Made by a program: the position numbers and the translations under genes
Notes under the pieces: model-generated
What the model was told of the DNA's origin: nothing
Databases searched by the model: none
What the model saw: the letters and a program-made list of their open reading frames with translations, nothing else
DNA from: Trichomonas tenax
Taxonomy: Eukaryota > Parabasalia > Trichomonadida > Trichomonadidae
Length of the DNA stretch: 63,918 nucleotides
Assembly (NCBI GenBank): GCA_023091735.1
Contig: JALKBU010000190.1
Location: forward strand, 1 to 63,918
Direction of reading: 5' to 3'
In this document: in pieces, positions 20,081 through 30,306 of the stretch
Layout of the letters: each line of letters starts with the position of its first letter
How positions within the stretch are numbered: the stretch's first letter is position 1

Positions 20081-23080
20081 ATGACCGAAGTTGATCCAGA
20101 ATGGAAATATAGGATCAGTAAAAAGATTGCTGAGCTCACTAAGGTCGTCTTTAGGCTGCACGCAGACAGTATCGATCATAAAGATGATATTGCGAATTTG
20201 AAAGCACGATATGAAGCTGAAATAGAAGAAATTATGGAAAAATCGAAAGAAAATTTGCAAGAAGCAGAAAAAGAGTCGGAACAATATCACACATTAATAG
20301 AAAATACAGTGAAAACAGAATTTGAAACAAAATTCGAGGCAACAAAAGCGCAATTCGAGGCAGCAAAAGCAAAATTAGAGCAAGAATCATCTAGAGCTAT
20401 AGAAAATGCAACAAAAAGATTAAACGAACTTAAAGCTCAAGTTGAAGAATTAAGAAAGCGCGCAGAGTCAGCAAACGCAACATTTTCACAAGCAAATGAA
20501 GAAATACAGAGACTCCATTCGCAAGTTACATCTCAAATCGAAGCAAAGAGACAAAATGAATTAGAATCACATATTAACGACGCAAATGCTAAATACCAGG
20601 CACTTCTCGAGTCAACACAAAAGAAAGAAGCAGAATTAAAAGCCAAATACGAAGCAGAAATAGCAGAACTAAAAAATACGCTCGAACAATCTCAAGTTTC
20701 ATCTGTTGAAGCTCTAGACAAACAGCAGAAGCAAATCGAGCGCGAAATATCGAAACTCGAGCAAGAAAAGGTTTCACTTACCGATGAATTGGAGAAATTT
20801 AAGCAGCTTCTTTCTTCGCAACAAAACGATTTTGATGCAATGATCCAAAAGGCAGAAAAAATGAAACAGCAGATCATAGAATCACACCAGAAAGAGCTAC
20901 AGAACCTTCAGGCACAGTTAGCTAACTCGCAAAAGCAGCACCAGGACGAACTCAACGCAATTCGTGCTCAGATGGAGAAAGAAGAGAAAGAACATAACGA
21001 AGAAGTGAAGAAGCGTAAGGAAGAATTAGAATTAGAAAAACAGAAATATCAGAAGCAGCTCGAAGAATTCGAACAAGCAGCGAAAGCAAATGCCGCTGCT
21101 TCAGATCAAAAGAATGCTCAGCTTGCAGAAGAGCATAAAAATACTCTCGAAAGTCTCGACAGTCAACACACAGAATATATCGAGAATGCTCGCAAGAAAG
21201 AGCGCGAAATTCACGCCGAGATGATTGAACTTCAGAAGAAGCACCTTACGGACTCAACAAAGATCAGACAGGACATGGAGACAGAGCTTGAAAACTCACG
21301 TGCAAAGATCGATGAAATGAAGAAAGCCCACATGTCTGAGATCAAGAGAATGAAGGATGAGCACGATAAAAAGATGCAAGATTATCAACAGCAGCTTAGA
21401 GATTCCTCAGCATCATCAATTAGTGAACTCGAAAAGCTATTGAAGGATGCTGCAAGATTAAGAATAGAGACAGAAAATGCTAAAGAAGAACATAATCAAA
21501 AGATGGCTGAAATCGACCACAAACTTGATGTTGACTTTAACGTTCTCAAAATGAAGCATGGAGCAGCAATGAACATGCTCGATAGAGAATACGACCTGAA
21601 GGTAAAGAGCATTGATGCTGGACACCTCGCACAGATGGAGAAGGCAAAGAAGCAACACCTTTTAGATATGAAGCGCGTTGAAGAAGAAGGACAGTTAAAT
21701 CTTAAGCTCGAAACAGAGAAACAGAAATTCGAGACAGAGAAGAAACGTTCTAATGAACTTGAACAAATGAGAGTTCAATGGGATAAAGAACTCGCTGATT
21801 TAAGAATGCAGATCGAAGTTAAAACAGCAGAAAAGAATGCAATCGATGCTCAATTAAAGCGCGAAGTTGAAGAAAAGAACGCGAAAATTGCTGAACTCAA
21901 AGCAGAGATGCAACAACTTGAAACAAACTGGACAGATGAAAAAGAACAGTTAAAGAGAGATTGGACAGCTAAGCTCGAAAATCTCCGCAAGCAATTCGCG
22001 GAAGAAGAAAAACAGAACGAAGATGCAAGACGTATGAAGAAAGAAGATTATCAGAAGACACTCGATCGCCTCAAAATCGAATTAGCAGATGCTGAAGAGT
22101 TCAAGACAAAGGAACTCGCAAGAATTAGAAAGGAGACAGAGGATGAAACTAAAAGAGGTGAAGCAGAGTTGAAGAAGTTGAAGGATGAAATGGATAAAAT
22201 TTCGGCTGAGAAAGGAGCAGCTATAAAGGAATTAGAAAATAAGATTGCCAAGTTTGATGGCGAAACACAGAAGAAACTGAATGAAGTCGAAGCACGTAGA
22301 AAGAAGGAAGTTGATGCTTTAACAGAGGAGCTAAAGACAATCAGACAGAACGGAAAGAAGGAAGTCGAAGAACTCAATCAAGCTCTCTTGAATTCATCAC
22401 ACGAGCACCAAAGAAAGTTGTTCGAGATGAAGATGAGATACGAACAGGCTCAAATTAATGCACAGTTTGAGTTACAGCAATTCGAGCGTCAGCAAAATGC
22501 TGAACTTGCTGAATTACAAAACCAGCAGCAGCATGAATTAGAGCTGCTGAATATCGAATTGCAACAGATTCAAAACCAGACAGATTATATTCGTCAGCAG
22601 CATCATGAAAGGATGACGCAGCTCCAGGAAGACCACAAGAAGCGCATGTCGGAGCAATCAGCTGAGTTTGAGAAGAGGAAGGATGCTCTCGAGGGTGAAG
22701 GAAAGCGTCTTATTGCAGCTAAGGAGAAGATTGTTCAGGATCTTGAAGCTTCTGTCAAGGAATGGGAAGAGAAGCTCAAGTTTAAAGATGCTCGTCCAGA
22801 AGATTTGGAGCATATCCAGAGACTCGAAGAAATCGTTCAAGAACGCACAGACGCACTCGCTAAATATCAAGCGGAGTTCAAACAATATGAGCGCGAAATA
22901 ACAGAGCATGAAAATGCATATAGTAAGCTCTTTGCTCAGAGGCCTTCTACAAATTCATTATCTCATGCTCCTACAACATCAAGATTGTCCAAGAAAGAAG
23001 TTTCAGCTGTTTCATCCGCAAAGAAACTTCCTCCTCTTCTCGATAGAACAGAAACTCCAAGAAAGAGAACGCCAATTTAA
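20081..23080 (+). CDS. FAM184-like long coiled-coil protein
   Basis: The 999-aa protein begins with DPEWKYRISKKIAELTKVVF and a following segment (residues about 5-65). This closely resembles the conserved FAM184 N terminus (MSKKIAQLTKVIY...). Nearly the whole remainder is charged Glu/Lys/Gln heptad coiled coil up to about residue 950. The tail is Ser/Pro/Lys-rich and basic (TPRKRTPI). FAM184 proteins are poorly understood but associate with ciliated lineages, so a cytoskeletal or flagellar role is plausible (inference). Coiled-coil composition could inflate similarity, but the N-terminal match is not heptad-driven. Confidence 0.7.
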   Translation: MTEVDPEWKYRISKKIAELTKVVFRLHADSIDHKDDIANLKARYEAEIEEIMEKSKENLQEAEKESEQYHTLIENTVKTEFETKFEATKAQFEAAKAKLEQESSRAIENATKRLNELKAQVEELRKRAESANATFSQANEEIQRLHSQVTSQIEAKRQNELESHINDANAKYQALLESTQKKEAELKAKYEAEIAELKNTLEQSQVSSVEALDKQQKQIEREISKLEQEKVSLTDELEKFKQLLSSQQNDFDAMIQKAEKMKQQIIESHQKELQNLQAQLANSQKQHQDELNAIRAQMEKEEKEHNEEVKKRKEELELEKQKYQKQLEEFEQAAKANAAASDQKNAQLAEEHKNTLESLDSQHTEYIENARKKEREIHAEMIELQKKHLTDSTKIRQDMETELENSRAKIDEMKKAHMSEIKRMKDEHDKKMQDYQQQLRDSSASSISELEKLLKDAARLRIETENAKEEHNQKMAEIDHKLDVDFNVLKMKHGAAMNMLDREYDLKVKSIDAGHLAQMEKAKKQHLLDMKRVEEEGQLNLKLETEKQKFETEKKRSNELEQMRVQWDKELADLRMQIEVKTAEKNAIDAQLKREVEEKNAKIAELKAEMQQLETNWTDEKEQLKRDWTAKLENLRKQFAEEEKQNEDARRMKKEDYQKTLDRLKIELADAEEFKTKELARIRKETEDETKRGEAELKKLKDEMDKISAEKGAAIKELENKIAKFDGETQKKLNEVEARRKKEVDALTEELKTIRQNGKKEVEELNQALLNSSHEHQRKLFEMKMRYEQAQINAQFELQQFERQQNAELAELQNQQQHELELLNIELQQIQNQTDYIRQQHHERMTQLQEDHKKRMSEQSAEFEKRKDALEGEGKRLIAAKEKIVQDLEASVKEWEEKLKFKDARPEDLEHIQRLEEIVQERTDALAKYQAEFKQYEREITEHENAYSKLFAQRPSTNSLSHAPTTSRLSKKEVSAVSSAKKLPPLLDRTETPRKRTPI

Positions 23081-23190
23081 TTTTCTTGTTTCATCATGAA
23101 TTAATTATTTTTTTTAACAAGTAAATCGTTTGATATCTTTTATACATTTCCATTTTGTTTAATTATTTTTTTATGTCATGTAAGTTTAAT

Positions 23191-23267
23191 TTTACACGTC
23201 ATAAAATATTTTTGACATGTAAAATAAGTGAGACAGAAAATGTATTTTACATGTCATAAAAATCATT
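23191..23267 (+). promoter_or_regulatory. Promoter motif cluster with two initiators
   Basis: TTTACACGTCA (23191-23201), TGACATGTAA (23213-23222, inverted) and TTTACATGTCA (23246-23256) precede the gene at 23270. The last runs into TCATA (23254-23258), and a further TCATT follows at 23263-23267. Both fit TCA(+1)Y(T/A). Confidence 0.6.
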
Positions 23268-23269
23268 TT

Positions 23270-24748
23270 ATGGATGTAGAAAACTATAAAGACACTTATG
23301 GACCGAAAAAATTCGGAAAAAACTCGAGCATTGACATAAAGAAAGAGGGGGTACCGGAAATTCCTCCAAACGAAGATTTTTCACACGAAAATGTTGATAT
23401 TCATTGGAAATCATTTCAACAGAGTAGGTCATCAAGTGATTTGATGTATTTTCATTGTTTTTTAATACAAAGCTGCGACGAAGATTATGATATTTATATT
23501 CAACGAATTCAGTTTTTCGAGAACCTTGGTTTCATTGCCATTATACTTCAATCCATATCTAATTTCTTACCACAGGATAAATTCCATTCATTAGAAATAA
23601 TTAATGTATTAATCTCAACATCTACCCCATTAATGGACGAATTCCTTAGTAACAATGGATTTAAGTTGCTCACAGAAGTTGTGCTAAATTCTCGTGAGAA
23701 TCCTGAAATTTGCATTCTTTTTTTAGAAACAATTAAATTCATTTTTAATTCACCGCTTATGGAAGATAACTTACAATGCTTTTGCCAAATAACACAAGAA
23801 GAAGTACCTCTCGAACAAAAAGATTGTCCATATTGCATCTTGTATTTATTTCTTCGAAAAACACTAGAATCGGGCAATTTAGATATCATAATCTCTGCAT
23901 GTTCACTCCTGAAAACAGTTATTTCAATCTACACCGAGGATGGTTATGAACAATTCTTAGATTTTGCAGATCAAATATTAATAACAACATATCAACAGGA
24001 ACCAATTGCTCAATGCCACTTTGATATAGTTAAACATATAATTGACGGATATGACATATTCAGGAAAAGCTCTTTAGACAATGAACTCAATATATTGAAT
24101 AGATTATTCGGTCAAGCATTGAGCGCAATATTTTTCAAGAGCGAATATACTCAAATTAAAGTTCCAGCAATCAAACTAATCTGCAATATATTCAAGGATC
24201 TAATGACCTCGAATTTTGGTGTACGCGAAAATGAAGTGTATGGGATATTGAATATCTGCGTAAGAGAAATTCCAAGAGAATTTGTTGAAAAGAATTTTGG
24301 AGATGAACCGAATCCAGAAGCATTACCTTCTTTAATTCATTTAATGAGTTTAATTGTTCAAATTCCTTTAACAATCGATTCATTGGGAACTTCAATGACA
24401 GCCGACATTAGATTTGATGATTTTATTCCACGCCGATTGATTAGTTTTATTATTCAACTATTTGAAAATAGTTCAATGAGAACAAAGGAAACAATCATTG
24501 AATTTCTTGATTTCTTGCTGAATATAGATAATCTCAATAGAGTTCTGATGCAGCCAGACGAGAATATTGATATTTTTACGTTCCTTGAAAATCTTCTCGA
24601 AATATATGAATTATATTCATCATCGGTGAAATTGCAAGTTTCTAAAATACTCAGCAGACTGTTTGTGATCATTACAGATGATGGTGTTAGGAATAAAATC
24701 GATGAAATATTCGATGAAATCGATGATATTGAGTTCATGGAATCATAG
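23270..24748 (+). CDS. ARM-like helical repeat protein, unknown function
   Basis: The 492-aa protein starts at ATG 23270 (MDVENYKD), immediately after two Inr-type sequences. The longer frame would need GTG or an ATG lying within the promoter motif. The body is leucine-rich paired helices characteristic of armadillo/HEAT solenoids (LEIINVLISTSTPLMDEFLS, LFLETIKFIF). The C terminus is acidic. It is one of five such genes or relics in this window. No function can be assigned. Confidence 0.65.
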   Translation: MDVENYKDTYGPKKFGKNSSIDIKKEGVPEIPPNEDFSHENVDIHWKSFQQSRSSSDLMYFHCFLIQSCDEDYDIYIQRIQFFENLGFIAIILQSISNFLPQDKFHSLEIINVLISTSTPLMDEFLSNNGFKLLTEVVLNSRENPEICILFLETIKFIFNSPLMEDNLQCFCQITQEEVPLEQKDCPYCILYLFLRKTLESGNLDIIISACSLLKTVISIYTEDGYEQFLDFADQILITTYQQEPIAQCHFDIVKHIIDGYDIFRKSSLDNELNILNRLFGQALSAIFFKSEYTQIKVPAIKLICNIFKDLMTSNFGVRENEVYGILNICVREIPREFVEKNFGDEPNPEALPSLIHLMSLIVQIPLTIDSLGTSMTADIRFDDFIPRRLISFIIQLFENSSMRTKETIIEFLDFLLNIDNLNRVLMQPDENIDIFTFLENLLEIYELYSSSVKLQVSKILSRLFVIITDDGVRNKIDEIFDEIDDIEFMES

Positions 24749-24857
24749 TTTTTTATGTTAAATGTTTGAATTTTAATTTTTTTTTTTGGATATTGCATAA
24801 AAAACATTTTATTTTACCATAACAATTCATACAGATAAAGAGAATTATATATTAAAA

Positions 24858-26159
24858 TTAACGTTTCAGCCTACGCTTGGACTTAACTTGAAGAGGAGGC
24901 AATGGGAGAGGAGCAGAAGCAGGAATGGCTGGAGCTTTATGATTGTTTGTGACTATTGGAATCGGCTTTGAATCGGCGAGAACTTTCTTCTTAACAGCAA
25001 ATGCTTCTTGGTTGGATGCTTCTTGCTCTTGGATCTGAGCAAGTTTGAGTCTTTTCTCAGCAACTTCTATTGCTATATAGTTTTCTTTCCTAAGCGCTTC
25101 AAGCTGAAATTGTTGTTGCGTTTGAAGCTCACGACGCTGTTTTTCATGCTCATCTTGAACACGTTGGAGATCAGATTCATAGGAGCTTTGCAGTTCAGAG
25201 AATTTCTGCTGTGATTCTTTCTTTTCTGCTTCTTTGTTCATTCGCTTAATCTCTTCGGCAGCTTCAAGTTCGCCAGCGAGAACCATATACTTCTCTATTG
25301 CTCGCTGTTGGAGCAAAACTTTACTCTGCTTTGTGAACTTGCGTTGCAAAGATGGATCCAACCACTTAGAATCAATTTCTTCCATTTCATCATGTTGTTT
25401 TTGCTGTAATTCCTCAGATTCACGTTTAAATCTTTCATGATATTCTTGTTCCTTAGATTTGCACTGCTGTCTTGTTGATTCAAGTGCCTCTTGTGCCTGT
25501 TTTATTCTTTCTTTAGCTTGCTGAAGAGTTTCTAAATAAAGATCTTCAAGATCCTTAGAAGCGAATTGTTTCTTGAGATTTGCTGTAATATCATCGATTT
25601 TCTTTGACTGAAGGTATTGGTTGTTCTGCATCGCTATTTTACGACGTGTTGCGAATTCTAATAACAAATCTTGCAAATACTTTGTGATATCGACGTTAAC
25701 TTTCTTTCCTGCAAGCAGTTTGTCGCATATTGCGGTTACTTCGTTGGGATTTAAATGATATTGAGGAGACGAGATTCTCTTCAATGGTTTTTTATTTGTT
25801 CGCGATATTGTTCTTGGTGATGGATTAAGCGCCTTCAAAAACATTGCTTTCGGCGTTGGTTCATTGCTTTTGCGTGTTTGGTCTTCTTTTACCACTAAAA
25901 TATGCAAACCTTCTGTTGTTGTCGGAAATGTAGACTCTGCTTGCGTTTGAGCGTTTTGCTTTTCTGTTTCGCTTTCATAATTTTCTTCATTTTGTTCTTC
26001 GTTCGCAGATTCTTGTGTTTGAGATTCATTATCATTGACAACTTGTTCGTTTTGGTTGTTAACTTCGGGTTCGTTGTGAACAATCTGGTTTATCGCGTCA
26101 TTTACGGGCTCAATAATGTTGATTCCTTCTTCTTCGCGATTAGAATCTTCAACTTCCAT
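24858..26159 (-). CDS. Coiled-coil protein of a trichomonad family (paralog of 35728-37137)
   Basis: The 433-aa protein has an acidic, Asn/Gln/Glu-rich N terminus (1-100) and a basic patch near 115-135 (RTNKKPLKRISSPQ). A long coiled coil spans about 150-390, and the tail is Pro/Lys-rich (SKRRLKR). The central segment WLDPSLQRKF, LLQQRAIEKYMVLAGELEAA aligns with WGDPSNLVYF, LLQLRTRQKQLAISKHYAEA in the gene at 35728. This defines a shared domain. The gene is convergent with the ARM-like gene at 23270. Confidence 0.7.
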   Translation of the reverse strand: MEVEDSNREEEGINIIEPVNDAINQIVHNEPEVNNQNEQVVNDNESQTQESANEEQNEENYESETEKQNAQTQAESTFPTTTEGLHILVVKEDQTRKSNEPTPKAMFLKALNPSPRTISRTNKKPLKRISSPQYHLNPNEVTAICDKLLAGKKVNVDITKYLQDLLLEFATRRKIAMQNNQYLQSKKIDDITANLKKQFASKDLEDLYLETLQQAKERIKQAQEALESTRQQCKSKEQEYHERFKRESEELQQKQHDEMEEIDSKWLDPSLQRKFTKQSKVLLQQRAIEKYMVLAGELEAAEEIKRMNKEAEKKESQQKFSELQSSYESDLQRVQDEHEKQRRELQTQQQFQLEALRKENYIAIEVAEKRLKLAQIQEQEASNQEAFAVKKKVLADSKPIPIVTNNHKAPAIPASAPLPLPPLQVKSKRRLKR

Positions 26160-26534
26160 TTTATTTGTTCGTTATTTCATACTGCAAAGTATTCACTTGG
26201 AATTTGCCAAAAATAAACATAAATTAATATAGCACATGACACGAGAATCAATATAAATCAATAATTTTACACCAAAAACAAAATAGTTGTTATTAATTAA
26301 ATTTAATAACCAAGCATTATATCTTTAAATTTACTATAAGCATATCGAAAAATTCGCTTTTTCTAATTCATCAATTCTAAAACACACTTTTATTTTTATC
26401 ATTCAATATATTTCTCATAAAAACTCACAAACACTATTAAAAGGCATAAAAATCAATTTTCATTAAAAAGATCTATATAAATATTGATTTTCAGCTATTA
26501 AACACATTATTTTGATATTAAAATAACAAACATT
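26160..26534. other. Intergenic, nothing recognised
   Basis: AT-rich spacer between two minus-strand genes. No initiator is evident for the 26159 start. Confidence 0.45.
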
Positions 26535-27734
26535 TTATTTGAACTTTCTCAACAATATCCGGTTCGATCTGATGATTGTATCTGCAACATTTTCAATGAC
26601 ATGGACGTTCTTTTGAAGTTTTTCTTGTGCAGTTGTGTCACGCATCATTGCTGCTTGTTTTCTTTCTTCAACTTTCCTCGCGAGTTTTAATATCACAGAA
26701 CATTGAATATCAACAGCGTCATCAAGCTTTGTACTCTCATTTATCAACTTTCCTGCACCGATCTTTTCAAGAACTCTTCTAATGTGATTGAGTTCTTTTT
26801 CTTTCGACAATTCTATCTTTTTTTGGATTCTTTCTAGCTCTTCGCTTTCTCTTTTCGCTTGCTGCACGCGTCTGTTCTCTAGTTCTTGATCCAGTTTCTT
26901 CATCTGCTGAATCATCAGCTCTGTTTCATTCTCTTTCTGCTTGATTTGGAGCTCCAGGTCTGATATTCTTTTCTTTACTGATTGTTGAGCTTTGTTTTCA
27001 AAATCGATTTTTTCTTGAAGCTTATTTGCGTTTTCGACAACTTTATCGAAGAATTGATCAGGCTTGAAGTTCTTTAGGCCATTGTAGCTGACATTGGCAG
27101 CCTTTGAAATCTTCCTTAACGGTTTATCGAATTCAGGATTGAATGATTCCAATCTTTGTTCTAATGTCTTGAAGAACACATCGTCAATATCTTTGCATCC
27201 AATTTTAACAGCGAGTGGCATCAAAGAATTGATCAAATCATTTGTTTTTTGTTGCATATAATTGAAATCTTTTGTAGCAGCATCGTGAACTTCTTGCGCT
27301 TGTGATAATTCGTTCTGCTTCTTTGCCAAAAGTTCTTTTTGCCTTGTAAGTTCGTCTTGATGATTTTGAATCAATGTTGCAGTTTGATTTTTAGTATTTT
27401 CGAAATTGCCGAGTTCGATACGGAGTTCTTTTGCCTTTTTCTCGTATTCATCTGCTTCTTGCTTAAGTTTTTGTACTTTTTCAATTAATTCATCATCTGA
27501 TTTGATTGCACCTCCAAAAAGAGCTGCAAGTTTCTTTGCTCTCTGTAGAAATGCAATTTGACCTAAATTATATGCATTTTGAGCAATTTCAAGGTCATGT
27601 TCAAATCGTTGCACTTGAGCTTTAGCGGTACGTATATCATTCTTTAACTTCTGCTGCTCCTGCATCAAATTTGCACGTGTATGTGATAGTTCTGAGTTGT
27701 CAGAGCTCTCTGAAAATGATCCACTTGAACTCAT
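26535..27734 (-). CDS. Coiled-coil protein, unknown
   Basis: The 399-aa protein starts at ATG 27734 (MSSSGSFSESSDNSELSHT). Coiled coil runs from about residues 20 to 165 and 230 to 320. A less charged middle (about 165-225, with KIGCKDIDDVFFKTLEQRL) separates the two. The C-terminal 60 residues are helical and basic. No enzyme motif is seen, so a structural or cytoskeletal role is only an inference. It lies downstream of the inverted-repeat element, with a TTTACATGTCA motif 36 bases upstream of its start. Confidence 0.65.
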   Translation of the reverse strand: MSSSGSFSESSDNSELSHTRANLMQEQQKLKNDIRTAKAQVQRFEHDLEIAQNAYNLGQIAFLQRAKKLAALFGGAIKSDDELIEKVQKLKQEADEYEKKAKELRIELGNFENTKNQTATLIQNHQDELTRQKELLAKKQNELSQAQEVHDAATKDFNYMQQKTNDLINSLMPLAVKIGCKDIDDVFFKTLEQRLESFNPEFDKPLRKISKAANVSYNGLKNFKPDQFFDKVVENANKLQEKIDFENKAQQSVKKRISDLELQIKQKENETELMIQQMKKLDQELENRRVQQAKRESEELERIQKKIELSKEKELNHIRRVLEKIGAGKLINESTKLDDAVDIQCSVILKLARKVEERKQAAMMRDTTAQEKLQKNVHVIENVADTIIRSNRILLRKFK

Positions 27735-27769
27735 AGTTTTAATTTTTAAACGTATACTTTGTAAAAAAA

Positions 27770-27780
27770 TTTACATGTCA
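27770..27780 (+). promoter_or_regulatory. TTTACATGTCA motif
   Basis: A perfect copy, 36 bases upstream of the minus-strand ATG at 27734 and in antisense orientation to that gene. Confidence 0.4.
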
Positions 27781-28130
27781 AAAATTATTTAAATTTCTCC
27801 AAAATTATCTTCAGATAAATGTTGAACTACTCAATCAATGAATCCATGGATAATATTCCAAGCGGACTCATTAATTACGATTTCAACTATCATATATCAT
27901 AATACGATTGAATTATAATTATAGTGGAAAACAACACCTTTTCAAATCAATACTTAAAGCGCTATCATACGTAAAGCATGCTTCTGTATATCATATTGAT
28001 GTTCTTAGATATTAATTGGAAAATAAAAAAAGTTGACATAGCATTTTGAAACGATGCTTATTTAATCAGACTGCTGCCTGTAACATGTTTCAATCTAAGT
28101 AATGGCAAATCTTTGTGGTTTTAAAATAGA

Positions 28131-28470
28131 TTATGGTTCTTCTGTGGGCGTTGAATGTGGTGGGGGTGCAGGTAACATGGGAGTGCCGCTTGGGTTCCTA
28201 TGACCAAAAGAATCCTTATCCCCATCTGCAATTTCATTTTGTCCATACAAGATTTCGCTTGTGGCTTCTTCTTCACATGGTTCAAAGATAACAGGAACAC
28301 TGCGAGCTCTAGTTCTGTATAGAACAATCAGACTGAGATGGATATATCTCGTCTTAGGACTGATCGATTAACGCTCTGATCTCTGCAACTGAAGATCGGA
28401 TTGAACGCAATTCTTTTATGATATCGTCATCGATAGAAGAGCGTGCAAAAGCTAAAAAGATGAACAAAAA
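28131..28470 (-). pseudogene. C-terminal fragment of a broken gene
   Basis: On the minus strand one frame reads FLAFARSSIDDDIIKELRSI then RSSVAEIRALIDQS and a stop. A different frame immediately downstream reads RSVPVIFEPCEEEATSEILY, then a Gly/Asp/Pro-rich tail ending in TPTEEP and TAA at 28131. The hydrophobic-to-coiled-coil-to-acidic tail layout resembles the cytoplasmic end of a membrane protein. No upstream part is found; a MULE lies 120 bases further upstream. Confidence 0.4.
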
Positions 28471-28594
28471 AAACTAACACTTTTGTTTCTCAAATAAAAA
28501 TCTTTAACAGCATCATTATACAGATCTGATGAGCGATACCTTTATGCATAGAACGGATGCGATTTACAGGTTTATTGCTATAAATGCAAAAGAA

Positions 28595-28807
28595 GGCGTC
28601 ACTGAATTTTCTGCTCCTACTCAAACATCTCGATTTTTCTCCACCAGCATGAATATTTAAAGTCTAATTTTGGTGGCAAATGAAAAATTTTCCCATCTAA
28701 AATGCTGTGGATATATAAAGCATGAAAAATATATTATTCAATATTATATCAAAAACTATTTTGATTTATTTTGATGTTAACTGACGGGTTATCATTACTC
28801 ATGTTGT
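28595..28807 (+). repeat. MULE left terminal inverted repeat
   Basis: 213-bp left arm, inverted complement of 29433-29645 with only a few mismatches (for example GCTCC versus GCGTA-type differences near the outer end). Confidence 0.85.
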
Positions 28808-29432
28808 TTGCATTCTGTGTGGATGAAAAGTAAGGATTGCAAATTAAGATTAAATATTTTGCGAATAAAAAGCAACACATTTTTATCCTGTAAGTCCAAC
28901 ATTTAGTAGACACTGATTTGTCTGCGTTGAAAACGGACAAATCAAGTGAATAATAACGAGATAAAATCAGGATTACTAAAAATGAACAGATTGGGTATTG
29001 ATATTTAATAGGATACATATGCAGGTGATAAGCCATCATATTATCATCATCGCATTCAGCTTTATCTCACCCTTTTTAGCAAAAGATTATTTAATTTTTT
29101 AAATCATAAATACTTTTGTCGCATTTTTTCATTGAAATAGAGACTTAGAGCTATTTTAATTCAGCAATTTATTTTCAAAATATATACACATATTATATAC
29201 GAAGCAAGGACATATGTTAACAAAAATATTTGGCGGGAAAATTGTAAAAGTAACAGAAATATCATGGTCGGCAAATACACAACAGAAGTCATAGCAATAC
29301 AGGGAAGTAGTGCTCCTTGTTTCAATCTGATTTGTAGTGACTGAGATTGCTTCGATCTGATTTGTACTGAATGAGCTTGTTTGCAAATTAAAATTGTGAT
29401 CACGAGCTACAAGCATCTGGTGCCACAACGCC

Positions 29433-29645
29433 ACAACATGAGTAATGATAACCCGTCAGTTAACATCAAAATAAATCAAAATAGTTTTTGATATAATATT
29501 GAATAATATATTTTTCATGCTTTATATATCCACAGCATTTTAGATGGGAAAATTTTTCATTTGCCACCAAAATTAGACTTTAAATATTCATGCTGGTGGA
29601 GAAAAATCGAGATGTTTGAGTAGGCGTAGAAAATTCAGTGACGCC
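29433..29645 (-). repeat. MULE right terminal inverted repeat
   Basis: 213-bp right arm matching the left arm in inverted orientation. The homology ends abruptly at ATGTTGT on the inner side. Confidence 0.85.
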
Positions 29646-29654
29646 GCAAAAGAA

Positions 29655-30306
29655 TCTTAATGAAACAATGCATTTTAATGAATTATGAGATTAGAAATAT
29701 TAGCTACTACATTAGGTATATGCAATGGTAAGCCAGATACGTCTATAACATGTTTCTATAATGAGGAAAAGTTATTGATTCCGGAATTTAAAAGTTGATA
29801 TTTCTATGAAATTTAGTATCAATAAATTATGTAAATTCTATTTTTAAACCAAAAAGATGGAACTGCACTTCTCTTATATCAGTCACTTTTAATACAAATT
29901 TTGAGAAAATTGCAATTGTTTACAATCAAATATAATTCATTTTAATTATATTCCCCAGAAATACGAAAAATCAGAAATTGATGTAAAAATTATCAACTTT
30001 TCTGAACAGTTAACGTTCATGTTTTAAAACACAATTGAAAAAGATTATAGATCATACGATTATTTTCAATTCAAAAATAATCGTTCAGGAAGTGAAGTTT
30101 TTAAAAGCTAAACTAGGGAGACATTGCAGCTCTTAAATGAAGGGCAATAATCATTTGAACCTCCTTTGCATTCAGATTGCGAAAACACATTTGTTGAGAG
30201 AAAAAATGAATTTAACATGTGTTATGTAAATCAAAAAAAAAAAAAGATTTTACATGACAAATTAAAGTGTCAAATCATAGAAAACGGATTTTTCAAAAAG
30301 TGCCAA
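29655..30306. other. Intergenic region upstream of 14-3-3
   Basis: AT-rich. It contains the TTTACATGACA motif (30248-30258) and an Inr (30275-30279) close to the gene. No other content is recognised. Confidence 0.5.
30248..30279 (+). promoter_or_regulatory. 14-3-3 promoter: TTTACATGACA motif plus Inr
   Basis: TTTACATGACA (30248-30258) is followed by TCATA (30275-30279), a consensus initiator with +1 at 30277, 30 bases before ATG 30307. Confidence 0.55.

Larger units (their letters stand above)
28586..29654. mobile_element. Non-autonomous Mutator-like element (MULE) with 9-bp target duplication
   Basis: A 1051-bp element (28595-29645) has long terminal inverted repeats of 213 bp each (28595-28807 and 29433-29645), nearly identical, with outer ends GGCGTCACTGAATTTTCT. 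It is flanked by a perfect direct repeat GCAAAAGAA (28586-28594 and 29646-29654). A 9-bp target-site duplication and TIRs of this length are diagnostic of the Mutator superfamily, which is known in Trichomonas. The 625-bp core has no transposase-like ORF, so movement would need a transposase supplied in trans. The clean duplication and near-perfect arms imply a recent insertion. Confidence 0.85.

Noticed and set aside
28749..29434. Small ORFs inside the MULE
   Set aside because: They overlap the inverted repeats, show no transposase motifs and several need non-ATG starts.
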